A DNA stretch of 64,000 nt. Source: Chloroflexota bacterium. Lineage in GTDB: Bacteria; Chloroflexota; Anaerolineae; Anaerolineales; UBA11579. A program made the translations under genes and the position numbers. The DNA is taken from assembly GCA_016191875.1 (NCBI GenBank), contig JACPVG010000008.1, forward strand, positions 95,342 through 159,341, written 5' to 3'. The notes under the pieces were generated by a model, which was given only the letters and a program-made list of their open reading frames with translations, was not told the origin of the DNA and did not search any database. Below are positions 8,637-20,581 of the stretch, piece by piece (the stretch's first letter is position 1; each line of letters starts with the position of its first letter).

Positions 8637-9683
8637 ATGCGTTTCCTCCACCAATCCGCGCTGATATTTTTCATCCTGCTGGCGGGGGGTTGCGCGCTCA
8701 GCCAGGCGGCGCGGCCCGCCAGCCCGGTTGAGCCCACGGCCAGCAGCACGCCTTCGCCCGCGCCCAGCGCCACGCCGATGGCGACGCTGACACCGACCGT
8801 CACGCTCACCCCCACGTCCACGCTGCACCCGCTGAGCATCGAGTACCTGCGCCAGCAGACCTACGCGGCGGAATTGCAGTTCGTGGAGACGCTGGAGCGC
8901 GGCGCGAACTACGAACGCTATTACGTCTCCTATGAATCCGAGGGCTACACCATCTACGCCCTGCTGACCGTGCCGGACGGCGAACCGCCGGAGACCGGCT
9001 GGCCGGTGGTCATCTTCAATCACGGCTACATCCCGCCGGAGCAGTACCGCACCACGGAGCGCTACGTGGCCTACGTGGACGCCTTCGCCCGTTCCGGCTA
9101 CATTGTGCTGCGCTCGGATTATCGCGGCCACGACCGTTCGGAAGGTTCGCCGCGCGGGGCCTACCGCCACCCGGATTACGTCATCGACGTGCTCAACGGC
9201 GTGGCGGCCATCAAGAACTTCGAGCCGGCGGACCCGGAGCGCATGGGTATGTGGGGCCATTCGATGGGCGGCTACATCACGCTGCGGGCGATGGTGGTGG
9301 AACCGGCCATCAAGGCCGGGGTGATCTGGGCCGGGGTGGTGGCGGCCTACGACGACCTGACGGCGCGCTGGTTCGGTTCCAGCCGAGGACTGTTCCTGAG
9401 CCAGTATGGCACGCTGGACGACAACCCGGACTTCTGGCATTCCATCTCCGCCCATTACTACCTGGATGACCTTTCCGGTCCGATCCAGCTGCATCATGGC
9501 ACGGCGGACACCAGCGTGCCGTATGCCGTCTCGCAGACGCTGTACAGCGACTTACTGGCGGCCGGGCAGGAGGCGGAACTGTATCTCTACGAGGGCGACA
9601 ACCATAATCTTTCGGTGGAGTTCATCGCGGCGATGGGGCGCACGCTGAGTTTCTTTTACCGGCACGTGAAGGGCGGGGAGTGA
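8637..9683 (+). CDS. Alpha/beta hydrolase (dienelactone hydrolase/prolyl oligopeptidase-like) lipoprotein
   Basis: The 348-residue product begins with a lipoprotein signal (ALIFFILLAGGC, lipobox Cys at ~21), followed by a Ser/Thr/Pro-rich linker of ~40 residues, so it is probably tethered outside the membrane. The hydrolase core has the oxyanion strand VVIFNHGYIPPEQY, nucleophile S209 in MWGHSMGGY, acid D291 in HHGTADTSVP and base H323 in GDNHNLS. The family cleaves ester or peptide bonds; the substrate is not predictable. The upstream DNA is a repeat mosaic and no Shine-Dalgarno sequence is obvious. The ATG at 8637 is chosen because it begins directly at the signal peptide. Confidence 0.85.
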   Translation: MRFLHQSALIFFILLAGGCALSQAARPASPVEPTASSTPSPAPSATPMATLTPTVTLTPTSTLHPLSIEYLRQQTYAAELQFVETLERGANYERYYVSYESEGYTIYALLTVPDGEPPETGWPVVIFNHGYIPPEQYRTTERYVAYVDAFARSGYIVLRSDYRGHDRSEGSPRGAYRHPDYVIDVLNGVAAIKNFEPADPERMGMWGHSMGGYITLRAMVVEPAIKAGVIWAGVVAAYDDLTARWFGSSRGLFLSQYGTLDDNPDFWHSISAHYYLDDLSGPIQLHHGTADTSVPYAVSQTLYSDLLAAGQEAELYLYEGDNHNLSVEFIAAMGRTLSFFYRHVKGGE

Positions 9684-9826
9684 GCGGAAGGCGGTCAGGG
9701 GGACATGGAGCAGGGGAGCAAGGAGGGAGGAGAGCAACTGATAGAGAAGGACATGGGGGAGGAAGGGGTGGATTATTGATCGCTGATTTCTGATTGGTTG
9801 AGGATAGATGCCCACCCCCGGAATTC

Positions 9827-10513
9827 CTACATTTCCAAACTCTCTCCCGGTTTGAGCACGTGCGGCGCGGCCATCGTCTCCGCGGCCACGCGTTTGGCCC
9901 AGGCCTCCGCATCCTGTTTGATGACGGGGAAGGTGTTGTAGTGGCAGGGAACAACGTGTTTCGGGTTGAGCAGTTTCACCGCCCGCAGCGCGTCGGCCGG
10001 GCCCATGGTGTAGTTATCGCCAATCGGCAGCACGGCCAAGTCCAATCCGTCCTCGCCATAGAACGCCATATCGCTGAACAGACCGGTATCGCAGGCCAGG
10101 TAGATGCGTTTGCCATCGTTGGTCGTTAGCAGGAACCCGACCGGGTTGCCGCCGTAGGAACCGTCCGGCAGGCTGGAGCCGTGCTGGGCGTTGGTGAACT
10201 TCAGATTGCCGAAGGCGTGCTGGTGCGCGCCGCCGATGTGCTGTTCATGTACATGCTCCACCCCCTGCCGGTACAGCCATTCGAAGATCTCGGCGTTGCA
10301 GATTATCTGCGCGCCGGTGCGCTGGGCGATGGCAATCGAATCGCCGATGTGGTCGGCGTGACCGTGGCTGACGAGGATGAAATCACAGGCCACCTCCCCG
10401 GCTTTGACCGCCGCGTGGGGGTTGCCCTCGAGGAACGGGTCTACCAACACTGTGTGGCCGCCGGTTTGAATCAGGTGCACGCCGTGGCCGAGGAAGGTGT
10501 AGGTGGTGGTCAT
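9827..10513 (-). CDS. UPF0173 family metal-dependent hydrolase (metallo-beta-lactamase fold)
   Basis: A 228-residue MBL-fold protein with the zinc motif SHGHADH at residues 49-55, later ligands in ACDTGLF and the C-terminal VPCHYNTFP, matching the UPF0173/YtkL-like family (length usually 225-230). Family biochemistry is poorly defined; a metal-dependent hydrolase is the safe call. ATG is preceded by AAGGAG with good spacing. An ATTATA on the plus strand at 10633-10638 gives a minus-strand TATAAT about 120 bp upstream. Confidence 0.88.
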   Translation of the reverse strand: MTTTYTFLGHGVHLIQTGGHTVLVDPFLEGNPHAAVKAGEVACDFILVSHGHADHIGDSIAIAQRTGAQIICNAEIFEWLYRQGVEHVHEQHIGGAHQHAFGNLKFTNAQHGSSLPDGSYGGNPVGFLLTTNDGKRIYLACDTGLFSDMAFYGEDGLDLAVLPIGDNYTMGPADALRAVKLLNPKHVVPCHYNTFPVIKQDAEAWAKRVAAETMAAPHVLKPGESLEM

Positions 10514-10826
10514 GGGAACTCCTTACGCAGATTCAGGGATGTTCCAATCTTTTTATCATACTAGATGCTGTCTTGCGGCCTCTTTTCCCGCGCTTGTAAA
10601 CGCTCTGTAAAATCGCCCGGCCGCATGCCCCCATTATAGCGGCGCGGCCGCGCTAATCAACAATCAGAATCCGTCCCGGCTGAAGCCTCGACTCCGGAGG
10701 GGCGCGCGGTATAATTCGCCTTCGCGCCGCTGTCCTCGTTGCCCCGGAATTCATCGCCCCGCCCGCCATTCTTGAAACATCCGTGCTATAATTCGGTTTG
10801 CCCGTATCCGCCCAGAAGGAAACCGT
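10514..10826. other. Intergenic region with divergent and tandem -10 boxes
   Basis: Non-coding 313 bp between the UPF0173 gene and uvrA. Three TATAAT boxes are visible: one on the minus strand (10638-10633) and two on the plus strand (10710-10715 and 10787-10792). The last lies 35 bp before the uvrA ATG. None has a good -35 at 16-18 bp. No LexA-type operator is evident. No ORF or RNA gene is supported. Confidence 0.45.
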
Positions 10827-13790
<2,964 letters not shown>

Positions 13791-13996
13791 GCCCTGGCAC
13801 CGGGCGGCGATGCCAGGCGCGCCGGTCCTGGATAAGCCGGCTGAACGCGACCCTTCGCTGCGCCCAGGGTGACAAGGGTTGTTCACTCGTCGAGTCTGGC
13901 GTTCTCGGGCCGAACCCACTCGGACACTCTGCACCTGCCCGTAGATGCTCCCCTCTTCAACCCGCTTATAATGAGGCGCGAAAACCAGACGCCCCG
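13791..13996. other. Intergenic region with repeat fragment and promoter
   Basis: It contains a copy of the AGCCGGCTGAACGCGACCC block also found near 8500 and a TATAAT -10 box at 13967-13972, 24 bp before the next start codon. Nothing else is recognised. Confidence 0.4.
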
Positions 13997-14779
13997 ATGA
14001 CGCACACCACACCCATGCAGGACAAAATCACCCAGACCAACATCAACCAGGTGCGCAACGCCGACCTGCGCGGCTTGATGGCCATCTCGCTGCAGATCTA
14101 TCTGACGCGTTTTCCGGTCATCGCCGGGCTGGCCGCGCTGGTCAACCTGCCGGTCAATATGTACTTCGTGTTCTATGGGCCGCCGGCGCCTGCCACCCCG
14201 GAAGAGACCCTGGCCTACTATCCGTACATCATCGTCAGCAGCCTGTTCACGCTGCTGGCGGTGCTGGCCATCGCCTACGTGGTGGAACTGACCATCTTTG
14301 CCGAACGGCCGGGCATCAATGCGGCCATCAACCACGCCCTGACGCGCTGGCTGCCCGGCATCGGCACCTTCCTGCTGGCCCTGCTGGCCATCCTGAGCGG
14401 TTCGCTGCTGTTCATCCTGCCCGGGCTGGCGCTGGGCATCTTCTTCTTTTTCGACGTGTACGTGGTCAGCCTGCGCGACTTCTCGCTGATGGGGGCGCTC
14501 AATTACAGCCGCACGGTGGTGCAGGGCCACTGGTGGCAGACGCTCGGTCGGGTGCTGTTCGTGATGTTCCTGGTGACCGCGCCGAGCCTGTTCATAGCCT
14601 TCTCGATGGGTTCCGCCGGGCCGCGCATCGGGCAGGTCGGTGAGATCCTCTACGACACCCTGCTGGATGTCATCTTCGCCTTTGCGCTGGTGGCGTTCAC
14701 CATCCTGTTCCTCAACCTGGATTACCGCAAGAACAGCCCCGCCGCGCTGGAAGAGGCCGATGGAAGCGCGGGCGCTTGA
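13997..14779 (+). CDS. Polytopic membrane protein of unknown function
   Basis: A 260-residue protein with about five or six hydrophobic segments (for example FPVIAGLAALVNLPVNMYF, IIVSSLFTLLAVLAIAYVV, FLLALLAILSGSLLFILPG, LFVMFLVTAPSLFIAF). The conserved-looking stretch FDVYVVSLRDFSLMGALNYSRTVVQGHWW resembles the glycerophosphoryl-diester-phosphodiesterase membrane-domain/YciC-like families, whose biochemical role is largely unknown. The next gene starts inside its 3' end (20-bp overlap), so the two are probably translationally coupled. No catalytic residues are recognised. Confidence 0.7.
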   Translation: MTHTTPMQDKITQTNINQVRNADLRGLMAISLQIYLTRFPVIAGLAALVNLPVNMYFVFYGPPAPATPEETLAYYPYIIVSSLFTLLAVLAIAYVVELTIFAERPGINAAINHALTRWLPGIGTFLLALLAILSGSLLFILPGLALGIFFFFDVYVVSLRDFSLMGALNYSRTVVQGHWWQTLGRVLFVMFLVTAPSLFIAFSMGSAGPRIGQVGEILYDTLLDVIFAFALVAFTILFLNLDYRKNSPAALEEADGSAGA

Positions 14780-15455
14780 CCTGCTGGAACGCGAAGGCCC
14801 GGCGGCGGCCATCGCCTTCCTGGAAGGGCAGATGGACGACCCCCTGGCGGCGGCGCAGGCATTCTCCGGCCTGGCGCGCCACGCTTACAACCAGCGCAAA
14901 GACGTGGACCTGATGATCCGGCTGGCGCAGGCGGGCATCGAGTTCGCCCTGCGCGCCTCGCTGGACGCAACCGAGCGCGACGCCGACCTGGCCTACGACC
15001 TGAGCGGCGCGGCCAAGGGTCTCAACTACGACCTCTCGGCCAACACCTGGCCGGGCTGGGCGGACGACGGCATCGCCCTGACCGCCGAACAGATGGCGCT
15101 GGGGTGCGCCGCGGCCCACAAGAACCTGGAACTGGCCGGCATCCTGGACAAGGGCGACCTGCCCTTGAGCCGCGCCCGCTGGCTGGTGGGGGCGCACCAC
15201 CTGGCGGCAAGGGAGTTCGAACCGGCGCGGGCGGCTTTCCGGGCGGCGGCCGAGCAGGCGCGCGCGGCGGCGACGCCGGGCGAGGCGCTGCTTTCCGAAG
15301 GCTACGCGCAAATCACGAATCTGGCGGAGCGCGGCGACGATGCCGAGGCGGGCGCCGGGTTGCAGGCGCTGCTGGCCGAACTGCGCCGGCACGAGGATGG
15401 CGAGTTCTTTGCCCGGCAGTTGGAAACCGCCCGGCGCATCTTTGCCGGCGGGTGA
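14760..15455 (+). CDS. Helical-repeat protein, function unknown
   Basis: A 231-residue Ala/Leu/Glu-rich protein with TPR-like helix pairs (AAAIAFLEGQMDDPLAAAQAF, DVDLMIRLAQAGIEFALRASL, AREFEPARAAFRAAAEQARAA) and no signal or membrane segment. The ATG at 14760 lies in the tail of the upstream membrane-protein gene; upstream in-frame codons encode an Arg/Ser-rich shadow and are not used. Overlap with the membrane protein suggests a physical or regulatory partnership. Nothing in it identifies a reaction. Confidence 0.65.
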   Translation: MEARALDLLEREGPAAAIAFLEGQMDDPLAAAQAFSGLARHAYNQRKDVDLMIRLAQAGIEFALRASLDATERDADLAYDLSGAAKGLNYDLSANTWPGWADDGIALTAEQMALGCAAAHKNLELAGILDKGDLPLSRARWLVGAHHLAAREFEPARAAFRAAAEQARAAATPGEALLSEGYAQITNLAERGDDAEAGAGLQALLAELRRHEDGEFFARQLETARRIFAGG

Positions 15456-15491
15456 CGCCCGCCTGACGGCGGGACATCATCCAAACGTAGG

Positions 15492-15520
15492 TTGACGCGC
15501 CCACCCGGCGGCGGTAAGAT
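15492..15520 (+). promoter_or_regulatory. Promoter TTGACG-N17-TAAGAT, leaderless configuration
   Basis: The -35 TTGACG (15492-15497) and -10 TAAGAT (15515-15520) are separated by exactly 17 bp. The ATG of the TPR gene is only 9 nt past the -10, so the predicted transcript start falls at or 1-2 nt before the initiation codon. Confidence 0.6.
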
Positions 15521-15529
15521 GAACAGGTT

Positions 15530-16768
15530 ATGTACCTTAAAGGCAGTAAATACAACTTAAAGAAACGCCGCCGCCGACGCCGCACCAACCCCGCCCTCAT
15601 CATCCTGCTCCTGGCGCTCATCGGCCTGGTGTGGTATTTCAACCAATACGTCGTCCCGCCGCTGACGGCCAGCGCTTTGCCCGCCGCTACCCCCACCGCC
15701 AACGCCGAAGCGCTGGTGACCGAAGCCCAGCAGCAGTTCCAGGCCGGCAACCTCTTCCGGGCCATCTCCGCCTACCAGCAGGCCATCCTGGCCGACCCGG
15801 CCAACGCCGGGCTGCATGTGGAGTTGGCGCGCCTGCAGGTGCTGGCGGGGCAGGCGGAAGCCGCCGAGACCAGCGCCCGCAACGGCCTGATCCTCAGCCC
15901 GGATAACCCGCGCGCCCACGCCGTGCTGGGCTGGGCGCTGCATTCTCTGGGCCGCTCGGTGGATGCCGAGCGCGAGTTCATCGAAGCCCTGACCCTCGAC
16001 CCTGACCTGGCCGAGGCGCACGCCTTTTACGCCGAACTGCTGGCCGACCAACAGCTCTTCGAGCGCGCCGGGGACTCTTCGCGCCGCGCCCTGGAGCTCA
16101 ACCCCAACCTGCTGGAAGTGCGCCGCGCCCGCGCGTATGTGCTGGAACTGACCGCCAATTACGAAGAGGCCGCCCTGGAATACCAGGCCGCCCTGCGCAT
16201 CAACGACCGCATCCCCAGCCTGCACCTGGGCCTGGGCCGCACCTACTGGGCGCTGGAGGACATCGACGCCGCCATCGACGAGTTCAACCTGGCCGACGCC
16301 CTCAACCCGCTCGACCCGCTGCCGGACGCCTACATCGCTCGCATCTACCTGCAGAACGGCGAATTCGCCAAGGCGGTGCAGTTCGCCAAGAAGGCCGCCG
16401 AAGACGAGCCGACCAACCCACGCCGCTACGCCTTGTGGGGCGTGGCGCTGTACCGCAACCAGCAGTACAACGAGGCCATCGAAGCCTTCGCCCTGGCGAT
16501 CCACGGCGGCCTGACGCCGAACAACCAGCCGGTGGCGGGCCTGGCGCTGGACTATGACGTGGCCGAGTATTACTACATGTATGGCCTGGCGCTGGCGCGC
16601 GCCCGCCGCTGCCCGGAGGCCCTGCCCATCTTCCAGGCGATCATCGCCGGCATCCCGGGGCATGAGATCGCCCAGGCCAACGCCCAGGCGGGCATGGACA
16701 TCTGTGAACAGCAGGCTGCCAGCCCGATCACACCCACACCGGACCCGGCTGCTACGCCCACGCCCTAG
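15530..16768 (+). CDS. Membrane-anchored TPR protein (first of two paralogues)
   Basis: The 412-residue product begins with a strongly basic N-terminus (LKKRRRRRRTN) followed by one membrane segment (residues ~22-40) and a Pro/Thr linker. About eight TPR units follow (AEALVTEAQQQFQAGNLFRA, AISAYQQAILADPANAGLHV, and so on) and it ends in a Thr/Pro-rich tail. The positive-inside rule places the TPR array outside the cytoplasmic membrane. It and the next gene share the same architecture and are separated by 20 bp, so they form an operon and are tandem paralogues. Partner proteins are unknown. Confidence 0.8.
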   Translation: MYLKGSKYNLKKRRRRRRTNPALIILLLALIGLVWYFNQYVVPPLTASALPAATPTANAEALVTEAQQQFQAGNLFRAISAYQQAILADPANAGLHVELARLQVLAGQAEAAETSARNGLILSPDNPRAHAVLGWALHSLGRSVDAEREFIEALTLDPDLAEAHAFYAELLADQQLFERAGDSSRRALELNPNLLEVRRARAYVLELTANYEEAALEYQAALRINDRIPSLHLGLGRTYWALEDIDAAIDEFNLADALNPLDPLPDAYIARIYLQNGEFAKAVQFAKKAAEDEPTNPRRYALWGVALYRNQQYNEAIEAFALAIHGGLTPNNQPVAGLALDYDVAEYYYMYGLALARARRCPEALPIFQAIIAGIPGHEIAQANAQAGMDICEQQAASPITPTPDPAATPTP

Positions 16769-16788
16769 CCGCTGGGCACCAACCCGTC

Positions 16789-18135
16789 ATGCGCGTTCCA
16801 TCCAACAACCGCAAGCTCTTTGAAGCGCGTGGCCGCGACTACCGTACCTGGCTGGCCGTGGTCGGCCTGGGGATCGTCTTCCTTTTCTGGTTCCTGTCCG
16901 GGTATTTTTCGGGGCGCATCGAACCGCTGTTCCTGCCCACGCCCACGCCCACCCGGACGGCCGGTTCGTTTGTGCAGGAGGGCCAGGCGAACTTCGGCGC
17001 CGGGAACCTGAGCGCGGCCATCGCTGCTTACCAGGACGCCGTGACGGTCGACCCCCTGAATGTAGAAGCGTTCATCGAACTGGCGCGCCTGCAGGCCTAC
17101 TCCGCGCCGCTGCTCACCCCGGCCGAAGCCGCCGCCCGGCTGGCGGCGGCCCGCGCCAACGCCGACCAGGCGGTGCTCCTGGATGACCTGAGCAGCGACG
17201 CCCATGCCGTGCGGGCCCTGGCCTACGATTGGAGCGCCGGCAGCACGCTGATCATCGAGGAGCGCGAGGCTTATCTGGCGACGGCCGCCCAGGCGGCGGT
17301 GCGCGCCACCCAACTCGACAGCAGCAACGCCCTGGCCATCGCCTACCGCGCCGAAGTGCTGATGGACCAGGGACAGTTCGAGCAGGCCCGCCAACTGGCA
17401 GAACTGGCGGTGTCGCTGGAGCCCAACCTGATGGACACCCACCGGGTGTTCGCGTACATCCTGGAAAGCACCGGTTTTTACAGCCGCGCTATCGAGGAGT
17501 ACCTGGCCGCGGCCGAACTGGCGCCCAATTACACCTACCTGTACATCAAGGTCGGCCAGAACTACCGCCAGCTGGAGTTGTACGCCCAGGCGCTGGAGTA
17601 TTTCGAGAAGGCGGCCCTGATCAACGCCGCCCTGGGCATCAACGACCCGCTGCCCTACGTCGCCATCGCCAAGACGTATACCCGCCAGGGCGAGTTCTTC
17701 ATCGCCGCCCGCAACGCCGAGAAGGCCCTGGATTTCGACCCCACCAACGCCACCATCTACGGCGAACTGGGCATCATCCGCTTCCGGGCGCGCAACTACG
17801 AGGGCAGCATCCCGCCCCTGCGCTGCGCGGTGGTGGGCTGCACGGCGCTGGAGAACGAGGAGCAGGGCGTGGCGGTGCAGGGCCTGCCGCTGGATAACAA
17901 CAGCGTGGCCTTCTATTACACCTATGGCTCGGTGCTGGCGGCGCTCAACCAGTGTGACGCAGCCGAACCGATCCTGAATCAGGTGCTGGCGCTTTACCGC
18001 AACGACGAGATCATCGCCGGTATTGCCCAGGAGAGCCTGAACGTGTGCCGCATTCTGCGGGAAAGCGGGGGCATTCCGACCGCCACGCCGCCCAGCGACG
18101 AGATGGACGACATGCAGGGCACACCGTCGCCCTGA
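16789..18135 (+). CDS. Membrane-anchored TPR protein (second of two paralogues)
   Basis: 448 residues with the same plan as its upstream neighbour: a short basic N-terminus, a membrane segment (~[19 protein letters not shown], 23-41), a [13 protein letters not shown] linker, then TPR units ([51 protein letters not shown]). Cysteines CRC/CAVVGC and CDAAEPIL occur in the last third. Probably an extracytoplasmic scaffold. Lower sequence similarity to the first copy than the shared architecture implies an old duplication. Confidence 0.8.
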   Translation: MRVPSNNRKLFEARGRDYRTWLAVVGLGIVFLFWFLSGYFSGRIEPLFLPTPTPTRTAGSFVQEGQANFGAGNLSAAIAAYQDAVTVDPLNVEAFIELARLQAYSAPLLTPAEAAARLAAARANADQAVLLDDLSSDAHAVRALAYDWSAGSTLIIEEREAYLATAAQAAVRATQLDSSNALAIAYRAEVLMDQGQFEQARQLAELAVSLEPNLMDTHRVFAYILESTGFYSRAIEEYLAAAELAPNYTYLYIKVGQNYRQLELYAQALEYFEKAALINAALGINDPLPYVAIAKTYTRQGEFFIAARNAEKALDFDPTNATIYGELGIIRFRARNYEGSIPPLRCAVVGCTALENEEQGVAVQGLPLDNNSVAFYYTYGSVLAALNQCDAAEPILNQVLALYRNDEIIAGIAQESLNVCRILRESGGIPTATPPSDEMDDMQGTPSP

Positions 18136-18170
18136 TCGTTTCACGTACTGCTATCTTCTGCCTTGGGGCC

Positions 18171-18361
18171 AGTTAACCCCGTGTGCAATAATTTCGGAGG
18201 AGGTTCTTTTTCGGGCCGACCCTTCACTTCGTTCGGGCCGACACACCGCCTTTGGCGGGTGGTCGGCCCCTACAACCAGCCGTAGGGTCGATCTCGGAGG
18301 CGAAGCCGACGAGTATCGGCCCGGATGTGGCAAACCATACTTGCACACGGCGTCAGTTAAC
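18171..18361. mobile_element. MITE-like element (family C, termini GTTAAC..CCGTGTGCAA)
   Basis: The left end AGTTAACCCCGTGTGCAA (18171-18188) and right end TTGCACACGGCGTCAGTTAAC (18341-18361) are inverted copies with a 2-3 bp indel. The ~150-bp interior has no ORF and several stem-loops (CGGGCCGACCC, CCGACACACCGCC). The same terminal sequence bounds the 44157-44599 element. It lies between the TPR operon and groES within an otherwise non-coding 364-bp gap. Confidence 0.6.
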
Positions 18362-18383
18362 AAAGCTCTTACGTTTTCCCCCC

Positions 18384-18412
18384 TTGAAATCCAGCCACAC
18401 ATCAGGTATTAT
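18384..18412 (+). promoter_or_regulatory. groESL housekeeping-sigma promoter TTGAAA-N17-TATTAT
   Basis: -35 TTGAAA at 18384-18389 and -10 TATTAT at 18407-18412, spaced 17 bp. The predicted transcription start (~18419) is next to the CIRCE operator, so repressor binding would block initiation. Confidence 0.75.
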
Positions 18413-18422
18413 CGGAAGTACG

Positions 18423-18449
18423 TTAGCACTCTAAGCATGAGAGTGCTAA
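18423..18449 (+). promoter_or_regulatory. CIRCE operator (HrcA binding site)
   Basis: A perfect inverted repeat TTAGCACTC-N9-GAGTGCTAA, identical to the classical CIRCE consensus. It is bound by the heat-shock repressor HrcA, which loses activity when GroEL is titrated by unfolded protein. It is located 50 bp before groES and just downstream of the -10 box. hrcA is not in the window. Confidence 0.97.
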
Positions 18450-18499
18450 CGTGCCGCAAGGGTCCCCTGACCCAAAACTCTAACACGGAGGAAGACCGT

Positions 18500-18790
18500 A
18501 TGAAACTCAAACCGCTTGGCAATCGCGTGGTGGTTGAACCCATCGAGCAGGAAGAGATGACCGCTGGCGGCATCGTCCTGCCGGAGACCGCCAAAGAGAA
18601 GCCCCAGAAGGGTACTGTTCTGGCATCCGGCCCGGGCGAACGCGATGAAGATGGCAAGCACATCGCCATGGATGTGAAGGATGGCGACACGGTGCTGTTC
18701 GCCAAGTATTCCGGCACCGAGATCAAGGTCGATGGCAAGAAACTGCTCATCCTGCGCGAGACCGACCTGCTGGCCATCGTCCTGGACTGA
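18500..18790 (+). CDS. groES: Co-chaperonin GroES
   Basis: A 96-residue Cpn10 that caps the GroEL ring. It begins [19 protein letters not shown], contains the mobile-loop region [19 protein letters not shown] and the C-terminal [15 protein letters not shown], full length for the family. The ATG at 18500 has GGAGGAAG upstream; in-frame codons before it overlap the CIRCE leader and are not coding. It forms a HrcA-controlled operon with groEL 50 bp downstream. Confidence 0.97.
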   Translation: MKLKPLGNRVVVEPIEQEEMTAGGIVLPETAKEKPQKGTVLASGPGERDEDGKHIAMDVKDGDTVLFAKYSGTEIKVDGKKLLILRETDLLAIVLD

Positions 18791-18840
18791 ATTCAGTTCA
18801 ATTTCCCTAAGACCAATCCAAACACTCAGGAGAATTCCGT

Positions 18841-20481
18841 ATGGCTGCTAAGCAATTAATCTTCGCTGAAGACGCCCGCCGCCGCCTGATGCGCGGCGTG
18901 GACGCTGTGGCGCAAGCCGTTTCCACCACTCTGGGCCCCAAGGGCCGCAACGTGGGGCTCGACCGGAAGTTCGGCGCCCCGACCATCACCCACGACGGCG
19001 TGACCGTCGCCAAGGAAATCGAGCTGGATGACCCGTTTGAGAACATGGGGGCCCAGCTGCTCAAGGAAGCCGCCACCAAGACCAACGACATCGCCGGCGA
19101 CGGCACCACCACCAGCACCGTGCTGGCGCATGCCATCGTCACCGAAGGCATGAAGAACCTGGCCGCCGGCGCCAACCCGATGCTGCTCAAGCGCGGCATC
19201 GAAGCGGCCACCAAGGCCATCGGCGAGTACATCAGCAAGCACTCCATCCCGGTCAAGACCAAGGAAGACATCGCCAACGTGGCGTCCGTCTCGGCTCAGG
19301 ACCGCGAGATCGGCGAATTGATCGCGGATGTATTCGACAAGGTCGGCAACGATGGCGTCATCACCGTCGAGGACAGCCAGACCCTGCAATTCGAGACCGA
19401 GTACGTGGAAGGCATGCAGTTCGACCGCGGCTACCTCTCGGCCTATTTCGTGACCAACCCCGAGACGATGGAAGCGGTCATCGAGAACGTCAACATCCTG
19501 ATCCACGACAAGAAGATCTCCGCCGCCGCCGACATGGTGCCGCTGCTGGAGAAGATGGTGCAGTCCGGCAAGCGTGAACTGCTCATCATCGCCGAAGACA
19601 TCGACGGCGAGGCTCTGGCCACCCTGGTGCTCAATAAACTGCGCGGCATGCTCAGCGTGCTGGCTGTCAAGGCGCCCGGCTTTGGCGACCGCCGCAAGGC
19701 CATGCTGCAGGATATCGCCGTGCTGGCCGGCGCGACCGTCATCTCCGAGGAGATCGGCCGCAAGCTCGAGTCGGCCACCCTGGCCGACCTGGGCACGGCG
19801 GCCAAGGTGATTGCCGATAAGGACAACACCACCATCATCGGCGGCCACGGCGACAGCAAGGCCATTGAAGGCCGCATCGAGCAGATCCGGGTGGAGATCG
19901 CCAACAGCACCAGCGACTACGACAAGGAAAAGCTCAACGAGCGCCTGGCGAAACTGTCCGGCGGCGTGGCGGTCATCAAGGTTGGCGCAGCCACCGAGAC
20001 CGAATTGAAGGAAAAGAAGCACCGCGTGGAAGACGCCGTTTCCGCCACCCGCGCGGCGATTGAAGAAGGCATCGTGCCGGGCGGCGGCGTGGCGCTCATC
20101 AACGCCCTGCCCACGCTGGACAAGGTCAAGATGGACGGCGACGACGCCCAGGTCGGCGTGAACATCGTGCGCAAGTCGCTCGAAATGCCGATGCGCAAGC
20201 TCTCCGAGAACGCCGGCAAGGACGGCTCGGTGGTCATCGAAGGCGTGCGGCGCGCCCAAACCGAGCAGAAGAACAAGAACATCGGCTACGACGTGCTGGC
20301 CGAGGACTATGTGGACATGGTGGCGGCCGGCTGGATCGACCCGGCCAAGGTGACGCGCGGCGCGCTGGAAAACGCCGCTTCGATCGCTGCCATGATCCTG
20401 ACGACCGAGGCGCTCATCACCGATATGCCGGAGAAGGACAAGCCCGCGGCGCCCTCCATGCCCGACGGCGGAATGTATTAG
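18841..20481 (+). CDS. groEL: Chaperonin GroEL
   Basis: A 546-residue Cpn60, the ATP-driven folding chamber partner of GroES. Hallmarks are [18 protein letters not shown], the ATP-site [11 protein letters not shown] (catalytic Asp of DGTTT), the hinge segment and [13 protein letters not shown] near the end. The C-terminus is short (SMPDGGMY) with a single GGM-like unit instead of a long repeat tail. The ATG is preceded by CAGGAG. It ends 32 bp before a perfect palindromic terminator-like element shared with the convergent glycosyltransferase gene. Confidence 0.98.
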   Translation: MAAKQLIFAEDARRRLMRGVDAVAQAVSTTLGPKGRNVGLDRKFGAPTITHDGVTVAKEIELDDPFENMGAQLLKEAATKTNDIAGDGTTTSTVLAHAIVTEGMKNLAAGANPMLLKRGIEAATKAIGEYISKHSIPVKTKEDIANVASVSAQDREIGELIADVFDKVGNDGVITVEDSQTLQFETEYVEGMQFDRGYLSAYFVTNPETMEAVIENVNILIHDKKISAAADMVPLLEKMVQSGKRELLIIAEDIDGEALATLVLNKLRGMLSVLAVKAPGFGDRRKAMLQDIAVLAGATVISEEIGRKLESATLADLGTAAKVIADKDNTTIIGGHGDSKAIEGRIEQIRVEIANSTSDYDKEKLNERLAKLSGGVAVIKVGAATETELKEKKHRVEDAVSATRAAIEEGIVPGGGVALINALPTLDKVKMDGDDAQVGVNIVRKSLEMPMRKLSENAGKDGSVVIEGVRRAQTEQKNKNIGYDVLAEDYVDMVAAGWIDPAKVTRGALENAASIAAMILTTEALITDMPEKDKPAAPSMPDGGMY

Positions 20482-20512
20482 GCCGCGGGTTTCAGAATCC
20501 CTGATGACGATG

Positions 20513-20547
20513 GTAGGGGCGCAGCATGCTGCGCCCCTACTTTGTTT
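20513..20547. terminator. Palindromic terminator after groEL
   Basis: A perfect 28-bp palindrome (arms GTAGGGGCGCAGCA / TGCTGCGCCCCTAC, 20513-20540) followed by TTTGTTT on the plus strand. It sits between the convergent groEL and glycosyltransferase genes and could terminate both. Its perfect symmetry also fits a dispersed REP-like unit. Confidence 0.65.
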
Positions 20548-20581
20548 ACTCAACCCTTTGCGGACACGGCGGGGCTGCGCG

